A stretch of 64,000 bases of DNA from Corticicoccus populi (GTDB lineage Bacteria; Bacillota; Bacilli; Staphylococcales; Salinicoccaceae): the NCBI RefSeq assembly GCF_042686195.1, contig NZ_JBHUOQ010000004.1:533130-597129 (forward strand). Reading direction: 5' to 3'. Each line of letters starts with the position of its first letter. The stretch's first letter is position 1. Under the pieces are notes generated by a model. The model was not told where the DNA came from and did not search any database. It saw nothing but the letters and a program-made list of their open reading frames with translations. Positions 34,837 through 43,764 of the stretch are shown piece after piece. Position numbers and translations under genes: made by a program.

Positions 34837-35835
34837 ATGAAAAAGTGTGTGTTGATTCTGTTGATTTCAGTGATGGTGCTGATATCATGCGGAAGACCGA
34901 CGGAAGATGATGAAGTGTATACCATCCGGCTCGCGCATGTGGTGGCTGAAACTCATTCCAGCCACTTAGTGGCACTGGAGTTTAAAGACATGGTCGAGGA
35001 AAACTCGGACGGCAGGATTACGGTGGAAATTTATCCAAGTGGTTCTTTATTTCCTTCAGACAGAGAGGCAATCGAATCTGTACAGCTTGGCAATGTGGAG
35101 ATGACGATTCCGGCACTTGCTTCAGTATCATCATTTGATCAGGATTTTATGATTTTGGATCTGCCGTTTTTATTTGAAAATCATGAGCAGGTGTATGATG
35201 TGCTCGACGGCGAATTTGGAGAAAATCTGCTCGCAGGACTGGAAGAATATAATTTAAAAGGTCTGGTATTTGGAGAGAACGGCTTTAGATACATTACAAA
35301 TAATGTTCAGCCGATTGAAGAAATGTCCGATTTGAACGGGCAGAAATTCAGAACACTTGAGAGTCCGGTGCAGACAGATGTTTATAACGCGTTTGGGGCA
35401 AATGCATCACCATTCGCGTTCGGTGAAATGTATTCTGCGCTTCAGCAGGGTGTATATGATGCGATGGAGGGGCCGATATCGTTAATTTACACGAGCAACA
35501 TTCAGGAAGTTCAGGATTATCTGACATTGTCGAATCATTATTACATGCCGACTGCATTATTAATGAATAATGAGTTTTATGAAGAACTGCCGGATGATTT
35601 AAAAGAGGTGGTGGATGAGGCTGCGGTGATGTTCAGGGATGAACAGCGGAAGCTCGCCCGTGAACAGGATGATGAGTATTTTGAAGTGCTTGTTGAAGAC
35701 GGCATGGAGGTCAACGAACTGAGCGATGAAGCATTGGATGAGTTCAGAGAGGCATCCGTTCCGGTATATGAAAAATATGAAGAGAAGCTCGGCAGCGAAT
35801 TGTTTGAAGAATTTTACCGGGCACGAGATCAATAA
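34837..35835 (+). CDS. TRAP transporter substrate-binding lipoprotein (DctP family)
   Basis: 332 residues with an N-terminal signal and lipobox LISC (Cys18), so it is a lipid-anchored receptor as usual for Gram-positive TRAP systems. DctP markers: RLAHVVAETHSSHLVALEF, ITVEIYPSGSLFPSDREAIE, the Arg-containing GFRYITNN and KFRTLESPV (about 168-176, the Arg binds a substrate carboxylate), and MYSALQQGVYDAMEGP. Family knowledge: binds organic acids. It heads dctP-dctQ-dctM followed by a ureohydrolase gene, so the ligand is plausibly a guanidino acid (inference). Confidence 0.9.
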   Translation: MKKCVLILLISVMVLISCGRPTEDDEVYTIRLAHVVAETHSSHLVALEFKDMVEENSDGRITVEIYPSGSLFPSDREAIESVQLGNVEMTIPALASVSSFDQDFMILDLPFLFENHEQVYDVLDGEFGENLLAGLEEYNLKGLVFGENGFRYITNNVQPIEEMSDLNGQKFRTLESPVQTDVYNAFGANASPFAFGEMYSALQQGVYDAMEGPISLIYTSNIQEVQDYLTLSNHYYMPTALLMNNEFYEELPDDLKEVVDEAAVMFRDEQRKLAREQDDEYFEVLVEDGMEVNELSDEALDEFREASVPVYEKYEEKLGSELFEEFYRARDQ

Positions 35836-35846
35836 GGGGGTGCAGT

Positions 35847-36347
35847 ATGTTAAAAAAATTAAATCGACTTGAAGAAGGTTTTCTTGTTCTGACATTGGCT
35901 GTGATGGTCCTCCTGATATTCGGACAGGTCATTGGACGGTATGTGTTTCAGAGTGCACCAAGCTGGACGGAGGAAGCGACCCGGTATATCCATATTTTTC
36001 AAGTGTGGATTGGTGCAGGCTATGCGGTGAAACTGAGGGAGCACATTAAAGTAAATGCATTTATTGATTTGTTTAAAGGGAGAGTAAGAAAGATGATGGA
36101 CATGGCGGCCGTCATTATATGGTTTCTGCTTGTTCTGTTTGTAGCAGTATTCGGTATGCAGCTTGTGATGTCTACATTCCAGTACGGTCAGCTGTCACCA
36201 GCGTCACAGATTCCGTTCTGGATACCTTATTTGGCTGTTCCAATTGGTGCTTTCATTATGGCAGTCAGACTGATTTTACAGCTTGTGAGTATTTACAAAG
36301 GTGAAGAGACAGAGAAAGATTCAGATGCAGGGGAGGCAGTCCAATGA
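35847..36347 (+). CDS. TRAP transporter small permease (DctQ family)
   Basis: 166 residues with four helices (about 15-35, 47-65, 84-105, 125-150). The DctQ pattern WTEEATRYIHIFQVWIGAGY and the following LREHIKVNAF are present. It begins 11 bases after dctP and overlaps dctM by four bases (ATGA), so the three subunits are translationally coupled. It is the small membrane subunit that forms the sodium-driven carrier with DctM. Confidence 0.9.
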   Translation: MLKKLNRLEEGFLVLTLAVMVLLIFGQVIGRYVFQSAPSWTEEATRYIHIFQVWIGAGYAVKLREHIKVNAFIDLFKGRVRKMMDMAAVIIWFLLVLFVAVFGMQLVMSTFQYGQLSPASQIPFWIPYLAVPIGAFIMAVRLILQLVSIYKGEETEKDSDAGEAVQ

Positions 36348-37630
36348 CAATATTTATACTTTTCGGGACGCTTGCTGTCTGCCTTTTGATTGGTGTTCCG
36401 ATTGCGATTTCTTTGGGTGTTGCAGCCATTGCAGCAATCTATTTCGGCACGGATTTACCGCTTGATCTTGTTGCACAGAAGGCATTTACATCACTCGATT
36501 CTTTCCCGCTTCTTGCCATTCCATTTTTCATGCTTGCGGGTGTATTGATGGGGAAGGGCGGGATTTCAAGACGGCTGCTCGACCTGGCATCATCACTTGT
36601 CGGCTTTATAACAGGCGGACTGTCGCTGGTGACGGTGGTTGCATGTATGTTTTTTGCAGCAATCTCAGGCTCCGGTCCTGCGACTGTTGCAGCTATCGGC
36701 GGTTTTATGATACCGGCAATGATTGCGAAAAAATATGATGTCGGCTTTTCTGCAGCAGTGCCTGCAGCAGCAGGATCAATCGGTGTGATTCTGCCGCCGA
36801 GTATTCCGTTTGTATTATTCGGCGCCATCGGCAGTGTGTCTGTCGGTGCAATGTTTTTAGCAGGTATTATACCCGGTATTCTTGTCGGTCTTGTGATACT
36901 GCTCACGGCATATGTCATTTCAAAAAGAAAAGGATACAAATCTGAAGATGCTGCAGAGTTTAAGGCGAAAGATGTATTAAAAGCATTCTGGGAAGCCAAA
37001 TGGGCGCTCTTTATCCCTGTGATTATTTTAGGCGGAATCTACGGCGGGATATTTTCTCCGACAGAAGCGGCGGTTGCGGCAGTGGTATATGCACTTATTA
37101 TCGGCGTTTTTGTCTATAAAGAACTGGATTTAAAGACAATGTATCAATGTTTTCTCGACACGGTGGTCATTAATGCAACGACAATGATTATTATCAGTTT
37201 CTCAGTTTCATTCGCATTTTTTATGACGCTCGAACAGATTCCGGGCAGTATCGCATCCGCAATGACAAGCTTTACTGAGAACCCGGTATTCATTTTATTG
37301 ATTGTTATTTTGTTTTTACTGATTGTCGGTATGTTTATCGATACGATTTCAGCATTAATTGTACTGACGCCAATACTTCTACCCGTTGTGACATCTGTTG
37401 GAATCGATCCTGTCCATTTCGGTGTCATTATGGTATCGACACTCGCAATCGGATTTGTTACACCGCCTTTAGGTGTGAATTTATTTGTCGCATCCAGTGT
37501 CGGCAAGGTGAAGTTTGAGAAAATTGTTGTCGCTGTTGTACCGTTTATTATCGTAATGATTATTGCAGTGCTGGTCATTGCATTTGTACCGCAGCTGTCA
37601 CTCTGGCTGCCCGGGTTATTTGAAGGATAA
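36344..37630 (+). CDS. TRAP transporter large permease (DctM family)
   Basis: 428 residues, about twelve helices. DctM markers: FALLAIPFFMLAG-type stretch (here SFPLLAIPFFMLAGVLM, about 49-65), FAAISGSGPATVAAIG (about 103-118), AAAGSIGVILPPSIPFVLFG (about 140-159), FSPTEAAVAAVVYA (about 234-247), and the second-half FVTPPLGVNLFV. It is the ion-coupled transport subunit. It is followed after 34 bases by a ureohydrolase gene on the same strand. Confidence 0.93.
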   Translation: MTIFILFGTLAVCLLIGVPIAISLGVAAIAAIYFGTDLPLDLVAQKAFTSLDSFPLLAIPFFMLAGVLMGKGGISRRLLDLASSLVGFITGGLSLVTVVACMFFAAISGSGPATVAAIGGFMIPAMIAKKYDVGFSAAVPAAAGSIGVILPPSIPFVLFGAIGSVSVGAMFLAGIIPGILVGLVILLTAYVISKRKGYKSEDAAEFKAKDVLKAFWEAKWALFIPVIILGGIYGGIFSPTEAAVAAVVYALIIGVFVYKELDLKTMYQCFLDTVVINATTMIIISFSVSFAFFMTLEQIPGSIASAMTSFTENPVFILLIVILFLLIVGMFIDTISALIVLTPILLPVVTSVGIDPVHFGVIMVSTLAIGFVTPPLGVNLFVASSVGKVKFEKIVVAVVPFIIVMIIAVLVIAFVPQLSLWLPGLFEG

Positions 37631-37664
37631 TGAATTGAAATAAAGATTGGAAGGGGTTTGAATT

Positions 37665-38543
37665 ATGCCGGAAACGACATTTGGTATTTTAGGGTTCCCA
37701 TGGGACGGCGGTGCATCACTCGGCCGGCCGGGTGCACGGTTTGCACCGAAAAATATCAGAGAGGCCTATCAGTGGTTTGAAAATCGTATTGAGAATAATC
37801 AAGTGTATGATGTGGACAAAAGGAAACTTTACACTCTGGATAAAGGAAGTATTAAAGACTTCGGAGATATTGACATTGCGGCATACAGTACGGAAAAAAC
37901 ATTTGAAAATGCCAGACAGCAGACACTCGATATGCTTGAAGCGGGGGTATTTCCTTTTGTACTCGGCGGTGACCATTCAATCTCCTATCCGATCATCGAA
38001 GCACTGCATGAGCACACTGAAGGGCGTATCGGCATCATTCAGTTTGATGCGCATCTGGATCTCGTCGACAACTCTCCGGTGCAGGGGAAGTTTTCCCAGA
38101 GCAGTCAGATGAGGCGTGCGATTGAACTGGACAGAATCAGTCCGGAGCATGTGATTCAGATTGGTGTGAGAAGCTTTAATTATCCATGGTATGCGGAATA
38201 TTTAAAAGAAGCGGGTGTAGTTCAGTACACGGCAAGAGACGTGCACAGCGGGAATCCTAAAAAAATTGTTAAAGAGATTCTTGAAGAGAAATTAAAAGAT
38301 GTCGACCATATTTACTTAACTTTTGATATGGATGTACTGGAGCCGGGTCTTGCACCCGGCACAGGTGCCAACGAACCCGGTGGTCTGACAGTGGTTCAGG
38401 CATTCTCGATGCTTGAAGAATTGTATGATAAGGTGGATGTTTTTGATATTGCTGAAGTAAATCCCTTGTATGATGTGCGTGAAATTACCTCGTCCATTGC
38501 GGCGAAAATTATGTTTGAATGTGCAGTGAATAAGCTCAGTTAA
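37665..38543 (+). CDS. Ureohydrolase (arginase/agmatinase family), linked to TRAP transporter
   Basis: 292 residues. Metal motifs are complete: GGDHSIS (about 101), DAHLDLVD (about 126) and DMDVLEPGLAPGTG (about 224), with the ending VFDIAEVNPLYD. The first motif region GFPWDGGASLGRPGARFAPKNIRE is the substrate-loop segment of agmatinase-like enzymes. It is clearly different in sequence from the ureohydrolase at 22473. It sits 34 bases after dctM, so its substrate probably enters through the TRAP system. Formiminoglutamase, guanidinobutyrase or an agmatinase relative are all possible. Confidence 0.85.
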   Translation: MPETTFGILGFPWDGGASLGRPGARFAPKNIREAYQWFENRIENNQVYDVDKRKLYTLDKGSIKDFGDIDIAAYSTEKTFENARQQTLDMLEAGVFPFVLGGDHSISYPIIEALHEHTEGRIGIIQFDAHLDLVDNSPVQGKFSQSSQMRRAIELDRISPEHVIQIGVRSFNYPWYAEYLKEAGVVQYTARDVHSGNPKKIVKEILEEKLKDVDHIYLTFDMDVLEPGLAPGTGANEPGGLTVVQAFSMLEELYDKVDVFDIAEVNPLYDVREITSSIAAKIMFECAVNKLS

Positions 38544-38560
38544 AATATATATGATAATAA

Positions 38561-38610
38561 AGACCTTCCGTCTGTCTGAAGCTTCAAGACAGTCTGGGAG
38601 GTTTGTTTTA
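38561..38610 (+). terminator. Terminator after TRAP-ureohydrolase operon
   Basis: Imperfect stem of AGACCTTCC with GGGAGGTTT plus inner GTCT/AGAC pairing, followed by TTTTA. Confidence 0.65.
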
Positions 38611-38697
38611 TTAAAAATTCACAATGTGGACATTCATTTATGTAAAAATTTATATTACACTGAAGACAGATATTAAAATACAGGGAGTCGATCATAA

Positions 38698-39207
38698 ATG
38701 AAGAAGTGTATGCTGTTAACGGCTGGATTTCTGATGATGGTTTTAAGCGCATGTGGTAACGATACAGGAGATGCACAGGCGGATGTTAAAGAGCAGGTGC
38801 ATTCATACAGTGTAGAAGATCACGGGGATATAGAGGCATCTATTACATCGGAAGAGCTGGTTGTGACCGACGGTGATGAAGTGACGAAAACAAGCCTGCC
38901 TGAAGATGAATTTTTTGTTTCTGTGGCACCTTTTGTTGAGATGACTCATCCTTGTGCAGTCCACAGCTTAACAGGCTGTCAGGGCGAGATGACAGAAGAG
39001 ACATTCAATGTGAAAATAACGGATGAATCAGGAAATACTGTAGTGGATGAAGAGATGACATCATTTGAAAACGGCTTTATTGATTTATGGCTGCCGCGCG
39101 AACAGACATTCACTGTCGAAATTGAACATGACGGTAAAACGTCTGAATCAGAAATTTCAACATTTGAAGGTGATGATACGTGCATCACAACAATGCAGCT
39201 CGTTTAA
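38698..39207 (+). CDS. CueP family metal-binding lipoprotein
   Basis: 169 residues with signal peptide and lipobox LSAC (Cys19). The CueP domain is seen as FFVSVAPFVEMTHPCAVHS, then LTGCQGEMTEETFNV, FENGFIDLWLPRE and the end DDTCITTMQL; the three Cys residues in HPC, TGC and DTC are the candidate copper ligands. Salmonella CueP is a periplasmic copper-binding protein; this one is lipid-anchored outside the membrane. No copper pump or CsoR gene is adjacent, so a copper role is inferred from family only. Confidence 0.85.
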   Translation: MKKCMLLTAGFLMMVLSACGNDTGDAQADVKEQVHSYSVEDHGDIEASITSEELVVTDGDEVTKTSLPEDEFFVSVAPFVEMTHPCAVHSLTGCQGEMTEETFNVKITDESGNTVVDEEMTSFENGFIDLWLPREQTFTVEIEHDGKTSESEISTFEGDDTCITTMQLV

Positions 39208-39271
39208 GCCGGTTCTTCCGGAATATAGAATGATATAATCAGTGTAACCCTCATTAGAAAGAAGTTATGAC

Positions 39272-40228
39272 ATGTTTGATATACGTAAAGTATTCGGTCC
39301 GAGAATGATAAAGACGGCACTTTCAACGTTTTTGACAGCCTTAATCTGCATATTGTTGAATCTGCCTCCGATTTTTGCGGTCATTACTGCGATTGTCACA
39401 ATAGAGCCGACCGCACAGGCATCTATTAAAAAGGCATTTGTGAGATTTCCCGCATCGATTATCGGTGCATTTATCGCAGTCGTTTCATTATATTTGATTG
39501 GTGAAAATGCCTTTACATACGCCATCAGTGCAACACTCACTATTTTTGTGACATACCGGTTAAAATTATATGACGGTATGCTGGTGGCGGCGATTACTTC
39601 TGTCGCCATGATTCCGTCAGTAGAAGATGCATATGTCTATAATTTTGTGTCACGCCTCGCCACCACAACCATCGGACTCGGGACAAGCACCCTGATTAAT
39701 TACTTTGTCCTGCCGCCGAAATATACACCGCAGATTAAACTCCAGGTGGCAAAAGCGAAAAAAGATACAGAAGCACTATTCAGGGACAGGCTGAAAGAAA
39801 TTGCCCGGGAACGGTATACATCGGTGAAAATCGAAAGAAAGTACAGCGCCATTCAAAAGCAGCTGAACGCATCGGAGAAATTAATTCAGTACCAGCAGCA
39901 GGAGTACAGGTATCATAAATCAAAAAGGACTGAACTCCGCGAGCTTCACCAGATTGAGCATGATCTGCAGTATGAAAAAATGCTCCTGACACGTATCGGG
40001 AATTTAATTTATCTGCCGGATACAGATTCGATACAGCTTGATGATGAAGAAAAAGAAATACTGCTTTCTTTAAGTGAACAGTTGAAAGACGGGCAATTTG
40101 ACAGTGAAGGATTGTCTCTTCTGAATGAAAAAATCAATATTACCGAAATTCATCAAAATGATTTTAAAGTTCATCTGCTTCATGAGATCATTATTATTAT
40201 TGAAATGCATTATAAAGATAACGAATGA
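39272..40228 (+). CDS. Aromatic acid exporter family protein (ArAE_1 type)
   Basis: 318 residues. The N-terminal 145 residues carry four or five helices (KTALSTFLTALICILLNLPP, AVITAIVTIEPTAQASIKKA, AFIAVVSLYLIG, LTIFVTYRLKLYDGM, TTTIGLGTSTLINYFVLPP). The C-terminal half is a soluble, Lys/Glu-rich helical domain, probably coiled coil (about 155-318). This is the layout of FUSC/ArAE_1 proteins, some of which export aromatic acids. The substrate is unknown. It follows the CueP gene by 64 bases and ends in a terminator. Confidence 0.85.
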   Translation: MFDIRKVFGPRMIKTALSTFLTALICILLNLPPIFAVITAIVTIEPTAQASIKKAFVRFPASIIGAFIAVVSLYLIGENAFTYAISATLTIFVTYRLKLYDGMLVAAITSVAMIPSVEDAYVYNFVSRLATTTIGLGTSTLINYFVLPPKYTPQIKLQVAKAKKDTEALFRDRLKEIARERYTSVKIERKYSAIQKQLNASEKLIQYQQQEYRYHKSKRTELRELHQIEHDLQYEKMLLTRIGNLIYLPDTDSIQLDDEEKEILLSLSEQLKDGQFDSEGLSLLNEKINITEIHQNDFKVHLLHEIIIIIEMHYKDNE

Positions 40229-40236
40229 ATAGATAA

Positions 40237-40272
40237 ACTCCGGACAGGGCCTGCCTGTCCGGAGTTTTTTAG
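40237..40272. terminator. Terminator between convergent genes
   Basis: AAACTCCGGACAGG / CCTGTCCGGAGTTT hairpin followed by TTTT; shared with the minus-strand gene that ends at 40269. Confidence 0.85.
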
Positions 40273-40556
40273 TCTTGATGCTCTTCATCCTTAAAACTGT
40301 TTACAATCAGCCATACAGGAGAGATAAAATAAGCAGTCATGACGGCGTATAACGGCGGCAGATTTTTTGTCTTTTCACCCGCTTCTATACTTACTGCCGG
40401 GTAAATGAATATGGAAAGAAAAAGATAAGTGGTTAGAAAAATGTATGGGAAACCGAAGATGTTCAGGTTAAGAAAATCCTCGAAAATAAATGTGTAGAAA
40501 ATGAAAAAAACAATGCCGAGAAAGAAGCTGAGGAATCTTATCAGTCTGTCACTCAT
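40269..40556 (-). CDS. Small membrane protein, 95 residues, unknown function
   Basis: Three hydrophobic helices (about 7-25, 31-51, 68-86) with a polar C-terminal tail. The start ATG at 40556 has GAGGAGGA upstream on the minus strand. No family recognised. Single-gene unit. Confidence 0.6.
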   Translation of the reverse strand: MSDRLIRFLSFFLGIVFFIFYTFIFEDFLNLNIFGFPYIFLTTYLFLSIFIYPAVSIEAGEKTKNLPPLYAVMTAYFISPVWLIVNSFKDEEHQD

Positions 40557-40759
40557 CGTAAAATCCTCCTCAAATTGTATATAATGGTATATTGCCTGAA
40601 CATTGAGTAATAAAACATGTGTTACTGTATCTATAAAAATAACGGAATTTTAATTCTCGAATAAATATACAATGATGTATTTTAATTTCATGAAATCATA
40701 AAAAAGCGTATAATATCCTGTTGAGAGACATTATATTAATGAATGAGGAGTTTGATCTT

Positions 40760-41506
40760 ATGATGAGATTAAAAGACAAAGTCGCGATTGTTACAGGTGG
40801 AGCGAGCGGTATTGGTGAAGCGTCTGTCCGTGCTTTTGCAGATGAAGGTGCGAAAGTGGTAATCGCAGATTTTGCTGAACGCGGTCAGGAAGTGTCTGAT
40901 GAATTAAATGCCGCCGGATACGATACGCTGTTTGTTAAAACGGATGTGACGAGTGAATCACAGACAAAGCATTTAATTGAGAAAACAGTTGAAAAATACG
41001 GGCGTCTTGATATCATGTACGCCAACGCAGGTATCGCAAAAGATGCACCGGCAGCGGAGTTGTCTTACGAACAGTGGAAACAGACGATTGATATAAATCT
41101 GTCTGGTGTATTTCTGTCAGATAAATATGCGATTGAACAGTTTCAAAAGCAGGGCGGGGGCGGCACTATTGTGAATGCGGGTTCCATCCACAGCTTCGTA
41201 TCACTGCCGAATCCGACAGCGTACTCTGCTGCCAAGGGCGGAGTAAAACTGCTGACTCAGAATTTATGTACAGCATACGCAAAAGAAGGCATTAAAGTAA
41301 ATGCAATCTGCCCGGGTTATATTGAAACACCGCTTCTAAAGGAAGTGGATGAGGCCGGTTTAAATCATCTTAAATCCCTTCACCCGGAAGGCAGACTCGG
41401 AAGACCTGAAGAAATTGCGAAGGCAGTGGTATTTCTTGCGAGTGATGAATCTTCATTCATTAATGGGACTACACTGCTTGCAGACGGCGGATATACCGCA
41501 CAGTAG
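40760..41506 (+). CDS. Short-chain dehydrogenase/reductase (SDR)
   Basis: 248 residues from ATG 40760, with TGAGGAG nine bases upstream; a longer frame from 40721 has no ribosome site. Classical SDR signatures: cofactor loop TGGASGIG (about 12-19), NAGIA (about 89), catalytic Ser in NAGSIHS, and YSAAK (about 154-158), with ADGGYTA at the end. An Asp after the second strand (VIADFAERG) favours NAD over NADP. The substrate is unknown; it closely resembles 3-ketoacyl reductase/glucose dehydrogenase-type SDRs. Single-gene unit. Confidence 0.88.
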   Translation: MMRLKDKVAIVTGGASGIGEASVRAFADEGAKVVIADFAERGQEVSDELNAAGYDTLFVKTDVTSESQTKHLIEKTVEKYGRLDIMYANAGIAKDAPAAELSYEQWKQTIDINLSGVFLSDKYAIEQFQKQGGGGTIVNAGSIHSFVSLPNPTAYSAAKGGVKLLTQNLCTAYAKEGIKVNAICPGYIETPLLKEVDEAGLNHLKSLHPEGRLGRPEEIAKAVVFLASDESSFINGTTLLADGGYTAQ

Positions 41507-41516
41507 AATTCATTGT

Positions 41517-41550
41517 AAAATCTGTCCCTGATATGGGGATGGATTTTTTA
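41517..41550 (+). terminator. Terminator after SDR gene
   Basis: AATC-TGTCCC / GGGGAT-GGATT imperfect stem followed by TTTTT. Confidence 0.7.
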
Positions 41551-41714
41551 TGTTTCTCCGGATTCGAACCTTAATTACTTTACTAATCTATCGGCTATTA
41601 TTATAATAAACTATTATTACTAGGTACTAATTTTAACAGCTGTAAAGCTTTTATTTCACTTTATAAATATCTGAATATTTCAATTATATATATCATTATT
41701 TTAAGGAGGACATT

Positions 41715-42716
41715 ATGAGTGAATCACGTCACAAGTCACTTGGACTTACGGATGAAGATGTGCTGGAAATGTATGAATTGATGCTGCGGGCGAGAAAGCT
41801 GGATGAACGGTTATGGCTTTTACACCGCGCAGGAAAAATTTCTTTCATTGTTTCCGGGCAGGGGCAGGAGGCTGCACAGATTGGTGCAGCATTCGCACTT
41901 GACCGTTCGAAAGATTATATTCTGCCGTACTACAGGGATGTCGGTGTAGTGCTTGCCTGCGGTATGACGGAGCGTGAACTGATGCTGAATAACTTTGGGA
42001 AGGCTGAGGACCCGAATTCAGGCGGCAGACAGATGCCGAACCATTTCGGACAGAGCGAAAACAGAATTGTCACCCAGTCATCACCGGTATCAACGCAGAT
42101 TCCCCATGCTGCGGGAATTGCGCTCGGCGGAAAAATTGAAGGAAAAGATTTTGTTACATTTACGACGTTTGGTGAAGGTTCCTCAAACCAGGGGGACTTC
42201 CATGAAGGATTGAATTTTGCGGCGGTTCATAAGCTGCCCTGCATTTTCCTGTGTGAAAACAACAAATATGCAATTTCTGTACCAATGCATAAGCAGATGG
42301 CGTGTGAAAAAGTATCCGACCGTGCAATCGGCTATGGTATGCCGGGCGAAACGGTAGACGGCAACGACCTTTTGACAGTGTATGAAACGGTCAAAAAGGC
42401 AGCGGACCGTGCGAGAAACGGCGAAGGTCCGACGCTGGTCGAGACTCTATGCTACCGCTTCAAACCGCATTCAAGTAATGATGATGAGTTATCCTACAGA
42501 ACACGTGAGGAAATTGATGCTGCAAAGAAAAAGGATCCAATAGAGATTTTTGCAGTTTACTTAAGAGAAGAAGGCATTTTGAATGAAAGTATTGAAGAAG
42601 ACATGCTGTCACGTATTAAAGACATTGTGACGGATGCGGTGAAATATGCGGAAAATGCGCCGCTGCCGGATAAAGAAACAGTGTATGACTATGTATACGG
42701 AAAAGGGGTGGAATAA
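41715..42716 (+). CDS. bkdAA: Branched-chain 2-oxoacid dehydrogenase E1 alpha subunit
   Basis: 333 residues, very like Bacillus BkdAA along its length (RHKSLGLTDEDVLEMYELML; SGQGQEAAQIGAAFAL; YILPYYRDVGVVLACGMT). The thiamine-diphosphate motif is GEGSSNQGDFHEGLNFAAVH (about 155-174) with CENNKYAIS following, and the phosphorylation-loop-like YRFKPHSSNDDE is present. It decarboxylates branched-chain 2-oxoacids in the dehydrogenase complex, giving acyl-CoA for branched fatty acids. AAGGAGGA precedes the ATG. The usual lpd gene upstream and E2 gene downstream are absent here. Confidence 0.9.
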   Translation: MSESRHKSLGLTDEDVLEMYELMLRARKLDERLWLLHRAGKISFIVSGQGQEAAQIGAAFALDRSKDYILPYYRDVGVVLACGMTERELMLNNFGKAEDPNSGGRQMPNHFGQSENRIVTQSSPVSTQIPHAAGIALGGKIEGKDFVTFTTFGEGSSNQGDFHEGLNFAAVHKLPCIFLCENNKYAISVPMHKQMACEKVSDRAIGYGMPGETVDGNDLLTVYETVKKAADRARNGEGPTLVETLCYRFKPHSSNDDELSYRTREEIDAAKKKDPIEIFAVYLREEGILNESIEEDMLSRIKDIVTDAVKYAENAPLPDKETVYDYVYGKGVE

Positions 42717-43700
42717 GTGGCTGTAATGAATTACTTGGAGGCAATCACTCTCGCGTTAAAAGAAGAGATGGAACGGGATGAGAAAGTATTTGTCCTTGGT
42801 GAGGATGTCGGTGTTGCAGGCGGCGTGTACCGTGCAACGAAAGGACTTTACGAGCAGTTCGGTGAAAGCCGGGTGATTGATACACCCCTTGCAGAATCTG
42901 CAATCGCAGGTGTCGGAATTGGTGCAGCGATGTACGGGATGCGTCCGGTTGCTGAAATGCAGTTTGCGGACTTTATTATGCCTGCTGTGAACCAGATTAT
43001 TTCTGAAGCTGCAAAAATCAGATACCGCTCGAATAATGACTGGACATGCCCGGTCACTATCCGTGCACCGTACGGCGGCGGCATGCAGGGTGCTTTATAC
43101 CATTCACAGTCTATTGAATCAATCTTTGCCAATCAGCCGGGACTGACTGTTGTGGCACCTTCAACACCTTATGATGCAAAAGGGCTTTTAAAATCATCCA
43201 TCCGTTACGGCGACCCTGTATTGTTCCTGGAACATAAACGGGCATACCGTATGGTAAAAGGAGAAGTGCCGGAAACAGATTATACTGTTCCAATCGGGAA
43301 GGCGGATATTAAACGGACGGGTGAAGATGTGACCGTCATTACGTACGGAATGTGTGTTAATTTTGCACTGGAAGCAGCGGAAAAACTTTCAGCTGACGGT
43401 ATCAGTACACATGTACTGGATCTTAGGACGTTATATCCGCTTGATGAGGAAGCGGTTAAGGCAGCGGCTTCAACAACCGGTAAAGTACTGCTGATTACAG
43501 AAGACAATAAAGAAGGCAGTGTTATCAGTGAAGTATCTGCTGTAATCAGTGAGGAATGTCTGTTTGATCTGGATGCACCAATCAGAAGACTGGCTGCACC
43601 TAATGTGCCGTCAATGCCGTATGCAAAAACGCTGGAAGAAGAATTTATGGTGGATACAGAAGCGATTGAAACTGCCATCCGTGAACTTTATTCATTTTAA
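42717..43700 (+). CDS. bkdAB: Branched-chain 2-oxoacid dehydrogenase E1 beta subunit
   Basis: 327 residues from GTG 42717, which directly follows the E1 alpha stop codon and has GGGGTGG upstream; an ATG three codons later is also possible. It is close to Bacillus BkdAB: KVFVLGEDVGVAGGVYRATKGL, DTPLAESAIAGVGIGAAMYG, EMQFADFIMPAVNQIISEAAK and APYGGGMQGALYHSQS. It completes the E1 heterotetramer with BkdAA. No lipoyl transacylase or lipoamide dehydrogenase follows; the next gene encodes a 58-residue membrane protein. Confidence 0.92.
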   Translation: MAVMNYLEAITLALKEEMERDEKVFVLGEDVGVAGGVYRATKGLYEQFGESRVIDTPLAESAIAGVGIGAAMYGMRPVAEMQFADFIMPAVNQIISEAAKIRYRSNNDWTCPVTIRAPYGGGMQGALYHSQSIESIFANQPGLTVVAPSTPYDAKGLLKSSIRYGDPVLFLEHKRAYRMVKGEVPETDYTVPIGKADIKRTGEDVTVITYGMCVNFALEAAEKLSADGISTHVLDLRTLYPLDEEAVKAAASTTGKVLLITEDNKEGSVISEVSAVISEECLFDLDAPIRRLAAPNVPSMPYAKTLEEEFMVDTEAIETAIRELYSF

Positions 43701-43764
43701 TAAGAATAAATTAACAGTATAAGGGTATAATAACAATAAATATACGATGAAATGAGAGGATCAT

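Noticed and set aside
36439..36999. 186-residue minus-strand frame inside dctM
   Set aside because: Antisense to a conserved gene with normal TRAP motifs; a shadow of Ala/Gly-rich codons.
41555..41581. tRNA-like fragment: on the minus strand GGTTCGAATCCGG resembles a T-arm
   Set aside because: The 5-bp T-stem does not pair and no D- or anticodon arm or acceptor stem follows; probably chance.
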